DNA from: Zingiber officinale
Lineage: Eukaryota > Streptophyta > Magnoliopsida > Zingiberales > Zingiberaceae
Direction of reading: 5' to 3'
Assembly: GCF_018446385.1 (NCBI RefSeq)
Contig: NC_055987.1
Coordinates: forward strand, 11,121,705 to 11,185,704
DNA length: 64,000 bases
The notes under the pieces were generated by a model, which saw only the letters and a list, made by a program, of their open reading frames with translations, searched no databases and was not told where the DNA came from. The first letter of the stretch is position 1. The number at the start of each line of letters is the position of its first letter. Positions 46,735 to 58,400 of the stretch are shown here, piece after piece. The position numbers were made by a program, and so were the translations under genes.

Positions 46735-48389
46735 TGTTGGTGCAATATTCCCTAGATCAAGGTTGACCTGGTTGACTGAGCTTGAATTGGTTAAAGGTCG
46801 AGTCTAGATGTTTGGATTTCAATGTTTGACAATACATGGAGACAAGATATGGAGATTGCAGGTGCAATTGTTCATGTGGTGAGATTGTGAAGAAAAGTCA
46901 AGTAGGTCAAGAGTGACTCGATACTTGACTGGAAAGTCCTGGTGAGTGAAGTCATGTGAAAAACCTAGTGAGTGAAGCTAGGCAGAAGGAAGTTCTGGTG
47001 AGTGAAGTCAAGTGAAAGACCTAGTGAGTGAAGCTAGGCAGAAGGAAGTCCTGGTGAGTGAAGTCAGGTGAAAGACCTAGTGAGTGGAGCTAGGTAGAAG
47101 GAAATCCTGGTGAGTGAAGCCAAGTGAAAGACCTAGTGAGTGAAGCTAGGCAGAAGGAAATCCTAGAAATCATAGTGAGTGAAGCTAGGTGAAAGACCTA
47201 GTGAGTGAAGCTAGGCAGAAGGAAGTCCTGGTGAGTGAAGCCAGGCACGAGGAAATCCAGATGGATCAAGGCTGATCGGACATCTAGTGTTGGAAAGACC
47301 AAGTAGGTCAAAGGGATTGACCGGATACTTAGCACGAGGTGGAAAGTCCAAGTAGGTCAAAGGGATTGACTGGATACTTGGCACGAGGTGGAAAGTCCAA
47401 GTAGGTCAAAGGGATTGACTGGATACTTGGCACAAGGAGGAAAGTCCAAGTGGGTCAAAGGGATTGACCGGACACTTGGTGAGCAAGTCCTAGCAGGTCA
47501 AGGGTGATCGGATGCTAGGCACGATGAACCAACAGGTTATGGTTGACCGAATGTTGGTTTAAGGGACTTTAGACTTGATTTTGGGAGAAATCATGAGTTG
47601 AATCGATCAGCCGATCGATTGGCTCATGCCCAATCGATCGACTGATCGATTGGCTCATGCCCAATCGATCGACTGATCGATTGGGCGAGTCTTCGCGACA
47701 AGCCTCCTCCCAATCGATCATTGGATCGATTGGGAAATGTGATTCTGCGCGATAAGCCCTGGATCGATCAGTTGATCGATATAGGCCATTCCTAAGAGCA
47801 CAGAGGCGCTCTGGATCGATCCGCCGATCGATCCAAAGCCTCCCCAATCGATTGGGAGCAATCCAATCGATTGGGATCCGACCGTTGGCATCGTATTTAG
47901 CTGCTGGCGAGCTGTTCTCTCGGTAGAACTTCCACGGCTTCCTCTCTAGTGAGCACAGATCTTCATAGAGCTTCTCCACAAAGTTCTCACCGCCAGTTCT
48001 TGAAGTTCTTGGAGGTTCTTCCAAGTCAAGAGGCGGATCTACAGCGAGAAGAAGAAATCTAGGGTTAGGGTTTTCTTGTGCAAACTTGTAAGCTTTTGCT
48101 TGTATTTTGTTCCCTTTCCCTTTCTTCTTGTAGTGTGAACTTGTAGGGCTTTTCCGCCTTTGGTAGTTACCATAAAGGAGTGTTTTCATAGTGGAGGGTG
48201 CGTGAGTGTGTGGATCCTTGGATTAGTCACCTCATCTTGAGGTGGATACCAAGTAAATCCTCTTGTTAGCGTTGTGTATTTTGTTTATTTGTATTTTCCG
48301 CTGCATATCTTGAAGAAACAAGCAACGAAGAGCACGACGAGCGCACCGAGCTATTCACCCCCCCTCTAGCTACATAATTGGTCCCAACA
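46735..48389 (+). mobile_element. Solo copia LTR, 1.66 kb, with perfect 5-bp target duplication
   Basis: Starts TGTTGGTGCAATATTCCC and ends TAATTGGTCCCAACA. It is flanked on both sides by ACTGG (46730-46734 and 48390-48394). Near its end it has CTATTCACCCCCCCTCTAGC, typical of plant copia SIRE/Angela-type LTRs. It is made of three repeat zones: about seven GGTGAGTGAAG units, about four GGAAAGTCCAAGTAGGTCAA units and an ATCGAT-rich zone. No internal region remains. It interrupts the Harbinger ORF1 and is therefore younger than that element. Confidence 0.9.
46920..47480. repeat. Two short tandem arrays inside the solo LTR
   Basis: From 46.93 to 47.25 kb a unit of about 59 bp recurs (CCTGGTGAGTGAAG ... 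CCTAGTGAGTGAAGCTAGGC). From 47.29 to 47.48 kb a second unit of about 60 bp recurs four times (GTGGAAAGTCCAAGTAGGTC ... GATACTTGGCACGAG). Reverse-strand relatives of both appear in the LTR at 27405-29200. Confidence 0.85.
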
Positions 48390-49903
48390 ACTGGTATGTC
48401 TTTCACTCCTTCGATGTCGAATGAACCTGCAACTCAGACTTTTGTTCCGGAGACTCAACCTTCCGACCGTGAATCCCCAATTGAGGTGGTTAATTTAGAA
48501 AAGGCGGTTTCAAATGTTGAGGGTACAAGAAAGTGTTCAAGTTGGACAAAGGTTGAAGACGAGGTCCTAGCGAGAAGTTTTGTCACTATCAGTGATGATC
48601 CAATAATCGACATGATCAAAAGGCGGATGCTTTTTGGGGACGAGTTGCAAGCTACTACAATGAGAATCTTCACCTAGGTTCAAACACCAGAAGTGCAAAT
48701 GTTATACGGTCATATTGGCACAATACAATCCAAAAGAAGGTATATTGATTCAACGCAAATTATAATAGTATTTATAGTTTATATCAAAATGGTCACAGTG
48801 ATGAAGATATATTGAGGTTTGCGTACGAAAAATATCTATCCGAAAACAATGGTGTTGCATTCAATCTCGAACATGTGTGGAGAATTGTCAAAGACCATCC
48901 AATGTTTACTCCACAGTCCGCTTATCACTTTATGGCGACAAAGAAGACGAGGACCTCAGAGTCGGGAGCAAGCAACACCTCCTCCAACCAAGATGTGAGT
49001 ATAGACCTGGATTATGAAGATACTCATCCAATGGGACAAAAGATAACAAAAAGAAAGGAAAAGACAAAGTAAAATCGACCATTGAGGATTTGACAGTAAA
49101 CTATAACAATATTATCACAAAGTTCACTGAGTACACAAGCATGAAGAAGTCCGAAGTTGATTTGAAACAAAAACAACTCGAAGTAGAGGAGATTAAGGCA
49201 AAAGCTGCATTGTCCAAATCTGAAGCTAAGAATCGTCGCTTGAAGTTGAAGGAGTACGAAATATTGAACAAAAACACCTCGCAGATGACAAAGGAGCAGC
49301 TTATCATACATGAATGCCTATGCAAGGATATTAGGTCAAGATGGAATATCTAAATTGTTTACTTAACGTTCATTTTCTAGTATTATTATATTTTCGAGTG
49401 ATTGTAATTTTTAATTATTGTATTTCTCATTTAGATTAATGTAATTTTTAATTATTATAATTTTGTAAAATAGTCGTTATAAATAAGTCGTTGGAAACTA
49501 ACTGTTACAACTAGCCGTTGGAAACTAGCTATTACAACTAGCCGTTGGAAACTAGCCGTTGCAAACTAGGCAAAACATATTTCGTTTTCTCACAAACATC
49601 TATTTTATTTAATAAGTATATTTAAAAATTAATAATATTTTTTAAAAATAATAAAATTATATTTTTAAACGTAAGATTATTATTAAAAATAATAATAATA
49701 ATTTAAATATTTTAAAACATATTTATTTAATATGGTATAATGTTAAAATGAGTGAGTAGACGGTGGACCCCATGAATAATGAGTATTAACGTTAAAAGAA
49801 ATGTGGATGAAAGAATGATGTTGTTATAACGAGTATGTGGCAGTAGCCCCACGCTTTTTGATGAGGCGGTGGGTGTTATAACATTAGAGCATTGTGGATG
49901 TTT

Positions 49904-50330
49904 TTAGTCGATTAATTGCACCAATAGGCAGTTGAGGTCTAACCATGACGTGGAGATCAGAGATTGAGACATAGTGATGGAGGGTGTCGATAGCTGAAGC
50001 CGAGACAAGATGCGGGGATCTTAGATTAAGACTAAGTTATGGAAGATGTCGACAGCTAAAATCGAGCAAGAATATAGAAATTTGAGACTTGAGACAAAGT
50101 CATTGAAAATGTCCACAGCTGAGGGCAAACTAGAATGATTGGATCTAAGATTGAGTGTGTTAGACTGATATTTAATCAAACTTGAGTTTTCGGGGATGAA
50201 CACATGGGTCAAGTGGGATTCGAGTTTCCCTTAGGATGAGTCTAGCTCCCCTGTATTTTTACCTCATCTTCACTTTAAATGATCACAGCCTGAATATTCT
50301 GTCGCTGCGCCATAGTCCCGGGGATAATTG
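49904..50330. repeat. Old repeat, right half of a split element
   Basis: Three to four units of about 65-75 bp with GATCTTAGATTAAGACTAAG and GGAAGATGTCGACAGCTAAA wording, similar to those at 44.1-44.3 kb. After them comes unrelated DNA with TTTTCGGGGATGAACACATG. No gene was seen. 50331-50576 is the AT-rich 3' flank of PDC. Confidence 0.45.
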
Positions 50331-50576
50331 GGGAGTTATATTATAGCTATAAAAAAAAAGTTTTGATGAAATTAATATTTAATAAAGTGGACGAAATTTA
50401 TCAATTTCACCATCTTTTAAGAGCGTGTACATATTATGGTGACAAAGTGTACATATTATAGAACTATAGTTAAGATATAAAATATCATGCAATATTATTT
50501 TTATTTATTTGATGAAGACATAAAATAGCTAGATTATTTGAGCAAATTCTTGGACCCACTTCGAGCTTTATTAAGA

Positions 50577-53563
50577 TTATTGAGAATTTGGTGGCCTGCT
50601 GTTGGCGAAGCCAACCCTGGAGCCCCACTCGAGCACCTCTTTGCTGGTGTCATCCCTGTGCACGATGATCTCTATGAAGCACAGGCAGTCCTGCTTCGGG
50701 CCCAGCGCCGTCGCGATCGCTTCCTTCAGCTCCTCCTCGTAGCGCACCTGCACCCGCAGAGCTCATGGTCACTACTGTTGCATGTAGACGTAAGCTCATG
50801 TTAATTAAATTTTGTAGTTGTAGCAGCGGGCGATCGAGTTCACCTTGGTGGTCCAACACTTGCCGTCGCCGTTGTGGATGGCGTCGACCAGGGCAGCATA
50901 GTCCCAGTTCTTGATGACATTGTACGGTCCGTCGTGGATCTCCACTTCGATCGTGTAGCCGCCGTTGTTGATGAGGAAGATGATGCTGTTCTGCCCGCAC
51001 CTCAGCATCGTCGACACATCCTGCACCGTCATCTGCAAGTTCCGTGCATGTAATTAACTTGTGAATATAACAGGGGTGTAAATGAGTCAAGCCGTTCATG
51101 AGCTATTCGAAGCTCGATTCGATAAAAGCTTGTTTGAGCTCGTTTAATGAGGCTCGTTAAGATAAACAAATCAAACTAAAGCTTCATAATATTCAGCTCG
51201 TTAGCTCGTGAACATGTTCGTTAAACTCATAAATCAACTTTTAAATAAAAAAAATAATAGTTTTGATATTGAATTTATAGATTTTACACTCTACTTATGA
51301 AAAACATAGACAAATATATTAAATTTATTTATTAGAATAAAATTATAAATTTTAACAAGAATATTATAATTTTTTTAAAATATATAATTTAGTTTTTAAT
51401 GAATATTTAAATTTATAATTTATATTTATTAAGTTCATTTAGGCTCGATAAAAACTCGAATAAGCTCGTGAGTCATGAATATATTTATTAAATAAAGCTC
51501 AAGCTCGGCTCGATTATAAACGAACTAAACTCAAACATCCAAGAGTTCGACTCGGCTCGGCTCGATTACACCCCTATGAATATTAGCAACTAGTAATTAA
51601 TAATGTCCTGTTTGGTCTATCTATTGTTTGCTTTACCATATCTCTTATTGTCTAGATGAGTTTTGTTTTTTAATTTTTACCCTTTTCACGCATATAGGGT
51701 CAATCCTTTGCTTCGGTTGGGTTTCAATTAAAATTTTACATTGAAAAGATTTGATAAAAATTATAAGATTAAAAAGAATGTATGATATCTCTATTAATAT
51801 GAGACAGTTTGAGAAAAATCCAAGAATAAAATCATGGACTTAAACCCAAAGTATACAACATCAAATTGATGGATCGATTTTGGAAGTACCTGAAAGCTTC
51901 CGTCGCCGATGCAGGCGATGACACGCTTCCTCCCCTTCGCGGCCTGCGCATAGCCCAGAGTTGCACCGACCGACCAACCGATGGATCCGTATTGCATCTG
52001 GAACTCGTACCTAGTCAAGAATATATGTGTATTAATTGGTAGAATTGGATTGAGAATGAGCTCGATTAATTTAATAATTATACCCGCAGCCTTCCGGGAG
52101 CTTCAGCTTTTGGCAGTTAAACCAGGAGTCGCCGGTCTCGGCGATGACGACGGTGTCGCCGGAGAGCATCTTTTGTATGTGCTGGAACAGCACGTTCACT
52201 CGCAGAGGCTCCTCTGGCGCACACTTTAAAGGCATTCCGTCCGCGACGAAGATACGTCGGTAGTTCTCGTAGGCGGTGGTGTTCTTCTCGAGCCGCTTGG
52301 CGAGCATCCGGAGGAAGTCCTTCATGAGCACGCAGCCGAAGGCGGGACCGTTGGCCACCACCACGCGCTCCGGTTGCACCACGATGGCCTTCTCCTTCTT
52401 GAGAAGCAACGTGTAGCCCACGGAGGTCAAGTCGTTGATGATCGGGCCGACGAGCATGTATGCGTCGGCGGACTCCACGATCTCGGCGCAGAACGCCGTG
52501 CTGACGGCGCCCCAGTAGGTGCCGATGAAGCGGGGGTGTTGCTCCAGCACCATCCCCTTCGCCGACGGCATCACCGCGATTGGGTAGCCGCACGTGTCCG
52601 CCAACTCCATGAAGGCGTTCCCGGCCTTCGCGACGCGGATATTGGGCCCGCCGATGATCACCGGTTTCACAGCCTTGTTCAGGAACTCCGCCGTCGCCTC
52701 CACCGCCGCCGCCAGACCCATCTCGTTGCTCAACCTGCCGTCCATAGAACAAAACATGACACGCTGAATTGCTCTGCATCTGTAATTAATTAACAAGATG
52801 TTTAATTACTTTGGGGCGATCGAAAAGGGGACGGGCCGGCGGCTAAATGTGGGATGAGGAACAGCGGCGAGGTTGCAACTGATGCTGATATAGACGGGCT
52901 TGCTCTCCTCGAGCGCGGTGGAGATGGCGGTGTCGATGAGTTCGTGAGCGTCCTCGAGGTTGTTCACCACCGCCTGCATGTACATTTCAACGGCCACAAG
53001 ATTCCAATTTGAGCTTCGAGAAGAGCTAAAGATTCAAATTTTACCTGGTAGCAAGTGACGGTCTGGAAGCAGCGGAGTTCCTGCGAGAAGTCGGCGAGGC
53101 CGATGGTGTGGTGGAGAATGCGGTTGGTGCCGTAGTCGTTGGAATTGGGGCCTCCGACGATGCAGATTACTGGGAGGTTGTCGCTGTAGGCGCCTGCGAT
53201 GGCGTTGATCACGCTGAGGCCGCCTACGGTGAAAGTGACTACGCACGCTCCGACACCTCGGGCGCGGGCGTAGCCGTCGGCGGCGTACCCGGCGTTGAGC
53301 TCGTTGCAGCAGCCGACGAGGCGGAGGCCGGGTTCGGCGATGAGGTGGTCGAGGAGGGTGAGGTTGAAATCTCCGGGGACGGAGAACACGTCGTGGACAC
53401 CCACCTGCACGAGGCGGCGCGCGAGGTGGCGGCCTAAATTAGCCTCCGGCGCGGTCGTCGAAGGTGCGATGTGATCGCAGTGCGCCGCCGGAGGGCTGCC
53501 CAACACGCTGTTCGCTGTCGGCTCCGCCGCCACGTCGACAGACCCATTAATCTTAGTGTCCAT
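50577..53563 (-). CDS. PDC: Pyruvate decarboxylase
   Basis: Cytosolic, thiamine diphosphate- and Mg-dependent enzyme that converts pyruvate to acetaldehyde and CO2, the first step of ethanol fermentation under low oxygen. Six exons on the minus strand: 53045-53563, 52810-52973, 52084-52734, 51890-52010, 50844-51032 and 50577-50747; 1815 nt, 604 residues, full family length. Motifs: [11 protein letters not shown] and the catalytic Glu in [16 protein letters not shown]; the HHTIG histidine pair; AETGDSWFN; and the ThDP motif from GDGSFQ to NNGGYTIE. The end ANSRPPNSQ matches plant PDCs. I chose [10 protein letters not shown] as start because it aligns with known PDC N-termini; an upstream ATG at 53605 would add 14 residues. 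Exons 1-3 are GC-rich. No break was seen. Intron 4 holds a MITE. Confidence 0.95.
51071..51576. mobile_element. hAT-like MITE in PDC intron 4
   Basis: 506 bp with ends CAGGGGTGTAAATGAGTCAAG and, on the other strand, TAGGGGTGTAATCGAGCCGAG. It is rich in GAGCTCG/GGCTCGA words near both ends and AT-rich in the middle. The flanks TGAATATAA and TGAATATTA look like a slightly decayed 8-9 bp target duplication. The C/TAGGGG termini fit hAT elements. It has no coding capacity and lies wholly inside the intron, clear of splice sites. Confidence 0.8.
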
Positions 53564-53609
53564 TGCCGCCGATCTTCTCAAGAAGGACCGCCTGAAAAAT
53601 CTCAATTTT

Positions 53610-53680
53610 TTTTCGCTTCTGCTTCGATTTGTGCTATTCCTGCTGAACGAAGTTAGTATTTATACATGATCAAAAACATT
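53610..53680 (-). promoter_or_regulatory. Core promoter of PDC
   Basis: On the minus strand, CATGTATAAATACTAAC near 53.65-53.67 kb is a good TATA box about 90-100 bp upstream of the chosen start codon. It argues that the transcript starts near 53.63 kb, so both possible ATGs are included. Confidence 0.6.
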
Positions 53681-54677
53681 TAAATTTATAAAATGGGGAA
53701 AAATACAGAGGCGTTGTTCACGTTCAAGGGTCGGCTCTAAGCTAGCCAGGTCGAATACGTATTTAAATTTATTTAATAATATAATAAAAATAATTATTTA
53801 AATTTAATTTAATTTATTCTTTAAGAACTTAAATTTAAATGTAAGGCGGTTTAGTTTTTATCGAAGTTTCAATTTAAATTTATCATCAAACTCTCAATTT
53901 AAATTTATTTATTTTAAAAAATAATTTATTTAACATATTAATAAAAAATTTATAAATGAATATGATTTATTCATTAATATTAACTAGTTGAATATACAAG
54001 GAGTTATTAAATTTATTTATTAAATTAACTTTATATATATTAAATAAATAAATTATTATCACGTCAACAAATATTCGTGTTTTTTGTTTATTATGGAAAA
54101 GCAAAACTCGGAAGGGAGCGTGTTGTTGTTTACGGCGGCGCGGACCTTTGGATCTTGCGGAATTTTTGTTAATGTGGAATTCACGCCGCTTTTTTTCCTT
54201 CAAAAAAAATGGTGTATAAAATAGAAATATTATTCTTATTATGAAACACGATTATTATTTAATTGGTCTACCGTCATGGTATAGAGTTTAGAATGATATT
54301 TTTTTAAAAAAATGACAACAATACTCATTTTAAACATGCTTTCTATAATATATTTTTTTATTTACTAATAATAATAACTTTCAAATATAGTCTAATATTT
54401 TCTTTCATTAAATGTTTAATGACAGTTGCAAAATTCACTTTATTTTTATTTCGTGTCACTTTAACTAAACGATCATTCTTCCTCAATTAATTAATGACTC
54501 ACGAATGCATAATTTTCTGTGAACAGAATGATATTTTTTTGTGTGTGACATGTTCTTTTAAATGCCAACTTTTTTCTTACGCGAGGGTATTGACTCGCGT
54601 CTGCGATCGTGAGCCGCCCGAGCCGTAGGGATCCATCCCCACTCTATCACTTCCAGATGGCCGGTGAGTGCTGGAAC
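53681..54677. other. AT-rich intergenic DNA between divergent PDC and F2KP
   Basis: Low-complexity AT-rich sequence with many AATTTAAATTTA words, and no protein-like frame. A GC-richer patch at 54.59-54.66 kb (GACTCGCGTCTGCGATCGTG) precedes the MITE. Nothing else was recognised. Confidence 0.5.
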
Positions 54678-55218
54678 TAGAGTTGTCAGACGGACCAATC
54701 CGTGAAGGGACGGGTCGATCTGTGACGGACTAACTATTTGATGGAGCGGGACGGGTCAACCTACCAACTTAACGGGTTGAGAAATTTCCAACTCAACCCA
54801 TTCTAAGACGGGTTACGAATTTGACGGGCCAATCCACGGGCCCATCAAAAATTTTTAAAATAAATTAAAAAATATTTCATATCTACAACATTTTAATTCG
54901 AAAAAGTTTTCTACAATGAAATGTATATATAAACATGTATTTTAAATATAAATAAACACAAACGAGTACTGATGAAAAGTACTATTTTTATTTTAAAATT
55001 ATAATAAAGAAAGATAATAAATTGGCCTAACACGTAATTTACATATGTTTTTCAACCCACGAGTCAACCCAAGCCCGAGCGGGCTGACCCGCGCGGGTCA
55101 CGGGCCTAGGCGAGTCGACCCACAGCGGACTTGAGTTGATAAAATTCTAACCCAACCCACTTAAATTGTTTGGCGGGACGGGCCAACCCGACGGGCCTAA
55201 CCCAAATTAACAGTTCTA
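54678..55218. mobile_element. hAT-like MITE upstream of F2KP
   Basis: 541 bp with ends TAGAGTTGTCA and, on the other strand, TAGAACTGTTA, flanked by GCTGGAAC and ACTGGAAC (7 of 8 matching). Both ends are rich in GACGGGTCAACC/GGGCCAACCCG words and the middle is AT-rich. The right end lies about 235 bp before the F2KP start codon, so it borders or enters the promoter. Confidence 0.75.
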
Positions 55219-55453
55219 ACTGGAACTAATAAAAATAGGCCTAACTGGGCCTGGGCCAGGGCCACATCTGATAAAGATCCGGCCCAAGTACTGTTCTGGT
55301 TTAAATGAGGCTTCGCGTTGTACGATTAAACGGTACTCTCGCATAAATCTCGTGTCCCGTCTCGTCGCATCCACTGTCGCATCATCCGCTCCATCTCTTC
55401 CTCGCTCGTGTTGCCGTATCCGAATCTCCACCACCCAAACCTCCCTTCCCTCC

Positions 55454-58400
55454 ATGGGTACTGGAGCCTCCAGGAACTCCGATTGCTCCCACGGCGGCCG
55501 GGAGGGGCAGCTCTACGTCGCCCTCAAGATGGAGAACTTCAAGGTTCGAGGCGACCTCGTCCCGCACGTCTACGGCTCCATCCCCATCACTGGCTCCTGG
55601 GACGCTGCCAAAGCAGTATGCTTTCTTACCTTGGTGTCTATTTTCTCTCCCATCTCCTCTTCTTTGATCGGTATATGACAGTTCCCGTTGTTCGGCGATT
55701 ATATTTTCCACTTAGCTCTCGATGGCGCGGGAATCGGCCTCGATGTGGGAGCTCAGCTTCGTCGTGCCTCCTGATCACGGTATAATTTTTTTTCTTGAAC
55801 CTCGCTTATGCAACACAAGATTGTAGCTCTATGTCCTGGATGAAGAAAATGGGTTGAGAAAATCCTAAACTCTATTCAATTCTTAAAAATAAACATAATG
55901 ATCAGAATTGCGGAAGCGTATCAAAATTCATAGTTTGCTGTCAATTTGGATGATAATCTTCATTTGTAGATTTTTGAATATCCAAAGAGTTTTGCCAATG
56001 GGATACAAAAGATAAAAGTTATCTTTGCAAACTAGGACCATGACAATTAAGCTCTTGAGTCATATTTCTTAATTCTAAATTTGACCACATTAATTTATAA
56101 CTTGTTAGATGATGGCATTACATATTTATAATTACAATTATGACCCTAAAATTTTAATAATCTCCCACTAGGCCATATGTGTAAACTTATAAATGTGAAC
56201 TCAAAACTTTTGTCATTATAATCATAGGGTTTCCTTAACAATCACGTTCATTAATTTTATAGACATAGGATCAATGTAGTCTTTGTTGTATCTATGACAA
56301 ATAAACTATCAATGGTCACGTACATCAATATAATCAAATGACATAGATCAATTATGAATGTCTAGAATAAAAATTACATGCAAGGTGATCTATACATGTC
56401 AATTTTTAACTGGTCCTCCTTAACCAAAGTGAGATCAAAACTTTAACTTAAGTTATATAAAGTGCAATGAAGTAAACATTGAACTTTATATGATCAGAAA
56501 ATCTCTAATTACATAAGTTTCAACAACATAACCAAACATGCACAGAAAACATATATAGTGCAAATTCCCACTAGATCTAGACTTCATCAAATTTGATAAC
56601 ACCCATATGAGTAGTATGCTCATAAAAGATATTCGGTGGTAAACCCTTCGTAAAAACATCTGCTTTCATGGAGTTTGTTCCTATGTGTTCTATCAACATC
56701 TAACCACTTTGTACTCTTTCTTTCACAATAAGGAATTTGATATCGATGTGCTTCGATTTTTTCAAGCTCCTATTATTGTTTGAATTCAATACAACTGATC
56801 TATTGTCACAAAATAACTTCAGTAGTCTCTCAGCCCTTCCCAAAATACGAAACCCAAAGATAAAATTTTTCAGTCATATTTCATGATTAGATGCCTCGTA
56901 ATATGCTATAAACTCTGCTACCATAATGGAAGAAGCTATCAATGCCTATTTGGCACTTCTCCTAGAAATAGCTCTACTAACCAATAGAAAAACATAACCT
57001 GAAGTGGATCTCATGCTATCTTGGCATCTCGCAAATCAGAGTCAGAATATCTCATGATCTCAAGAGTATCTGACCTCTTATACGTGAGCATGTAATCACT
57101 AGTTCTCTTTAAATATCTCATTACCCTCTTTGCTACTTTCCAATGATCCATTCTCGGGTTGTTTAAATATCTGTCCAACACTCTAACAATGTACGCAATA
57201 TCCGATATGTACAAACTTGAGCATACAGAAGACTTCCTACAACCAAAGCATAGGAAATCTTTTGCATTTCTTGAGTCTCGAGGCTTCCTTTAGGGCATTG
57301 TTTAAGGCTAAACTTGTCTCCTTTAGTGACCGGGGTGTTACCTAGTTTGCAATCTTGCATGCTAAATCTTTTAAGCACCTTATCAATATAGTTCCTTTGT
57401 GATAATCCAAGAATACCTCGAGAACGGTCTAGTGTATTTGGATTCCTAGTACAAAATATACGTTACCAAGATCTTTCATTTCAAAATATCTAGATAGAAA
57501 TCTCTTGGTATCATTTAACATACCTATATCGTTTGTGGCAAGCAAAATGTCATCAACATATACAGCCAGGAAGATATGCTTACTCCCACTAAACTTATGA
57601 TATACACAATCATCTACCACATTTACCTGAAAACCAAATGAGATGATTATTTGATGATATTTGTGATACCATTGACAAGAAGTTTGCTTTAACCCATAGA
57701 TGGACTTCTTAAGTTTGTAAATCATACTATTTGGATCTCCTGATACAAAGTATTCTTATTGCACCATATAGATTGTTTCCTTAATATTTCCATTGAGAAA
57801 AGTTGTCTTCACATCTATCTAATGGAGTTTCATATCGAAGTGTGAGTGTCATGATTGTCCTTAAAGAGTCCTTCATTGAAACGGGAGAAAAGGTCTCCTT
57901 AAAGTCAATCCTATATTTTTGAGTATAACCTTTAGCTACAAGACGTGTTTTATACCTTTCCACATTACTGCTTGAATCCCGTTTGGTTTTAAAAATCCAC
58001 TTACAACCAATGGGTTTCACACCTTCTGGTAATAGGACAAGTTCCCAAACTTTATTGTCTTGCATTGACTTATACTCCTCATTCATCACCTCAATCCACT
58101 TTTGAGAATTTAAATCTTGCATGGATTGACGAAAGTTGATCAGATCATCCTCTGCCATACCATGTTCTTGGAGTTTGTACTATGTAATCATCTGAAATAG
58201 CACTCTGCCTTTCTCTAGTGGATCTACGTAAAGGCACTTATTCTTCATACACTGGTTCTTAAGGTTGTTGAGTTTGTTCTTCTGGGAGTTGATTAAGAAT
58301 GTCTTGTTATTCTTGTATTGCATCCTAATCACTCACAGGAATAAGAAGCAATCATAGGAATATAAACTATTTCCTCTTAAAGAGTAATGGGAATACATTC

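Larger units (their letters stand above)
46430..49353 (+). pseudogene. Harbinger ORF1 (Myb/SANT-like, NAM-associated C-terminal type), interrupted
   Basis: The start MDENNRAFFTNFLNSTNNSQ at 46430 is followed by Asn/Pro/Gln-rich text. After the LTR insertion the frame resumes at about 48395. It continues with a SANT-like trihelix region (SSWTKVEDEVLARSFVTISD ... WGRVASYYNENL ... SYWHNTIQKKV) and then a Lys/Glu-rich coiled coil (SEVDLKQKQLEVEEIKAKAA ... CLCKDIRSRWNI), ending at 49353. In PIF/Harbinger elements ORF1 works with the transposase in DNA binding and nuclear import; related plant proteins are often annotated 'glutathione S-transferase T3-like'. Breaks: an in-frame TAA in the first part, the LTR insertion, a frameshift near 48.64 kb and a stop near 48.75 kb. 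Confidence 0.8.
45950..49903 (+). mobile_element. PIF/Harbinger element carrying only ORF1, with a nested solo LTR
   Basis: Ends GAGCATCCGCAACGCC and, on the other strand, AAACATCCACAATGCTC, bordered by TAA and TTA. Next to the left end is a hairpin (GCAACGCCGCGTTAAAG against CTTTAACACGGCGTTGC). Subterminal AACGGCTAGTT words on the left are answered by AACTAGCCGTT words on the right (49.49-49.57 kb). Without the 1.66-kb LTR inserted at 46735 the element is about 2.3 kb. It codes only for the Myb/SANT-like ORF1 protein; no DDE transposase is present, so it is non-autonomous. Confidence 0.75.

Noticed and set aside
47569-48189. Minus-strand frame of 206 codons rich in DRSID words
   Set aside because: It is the translation of the ATCGAT repeat zone inside a solo LTR, not a gene.
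34928-53563. A biosynthetic gene cluster of ASN, TBL and PDC
   Set aside because: The genes serve unrelated primary pathways, are separated by repeats and lie on different strands.
53563-53605. Upstream ATG as the PDC start
   Set aside because: The extra 14 residues are Arg-rich and do not match PDC N-termini; [10 protein letters not shown] does.
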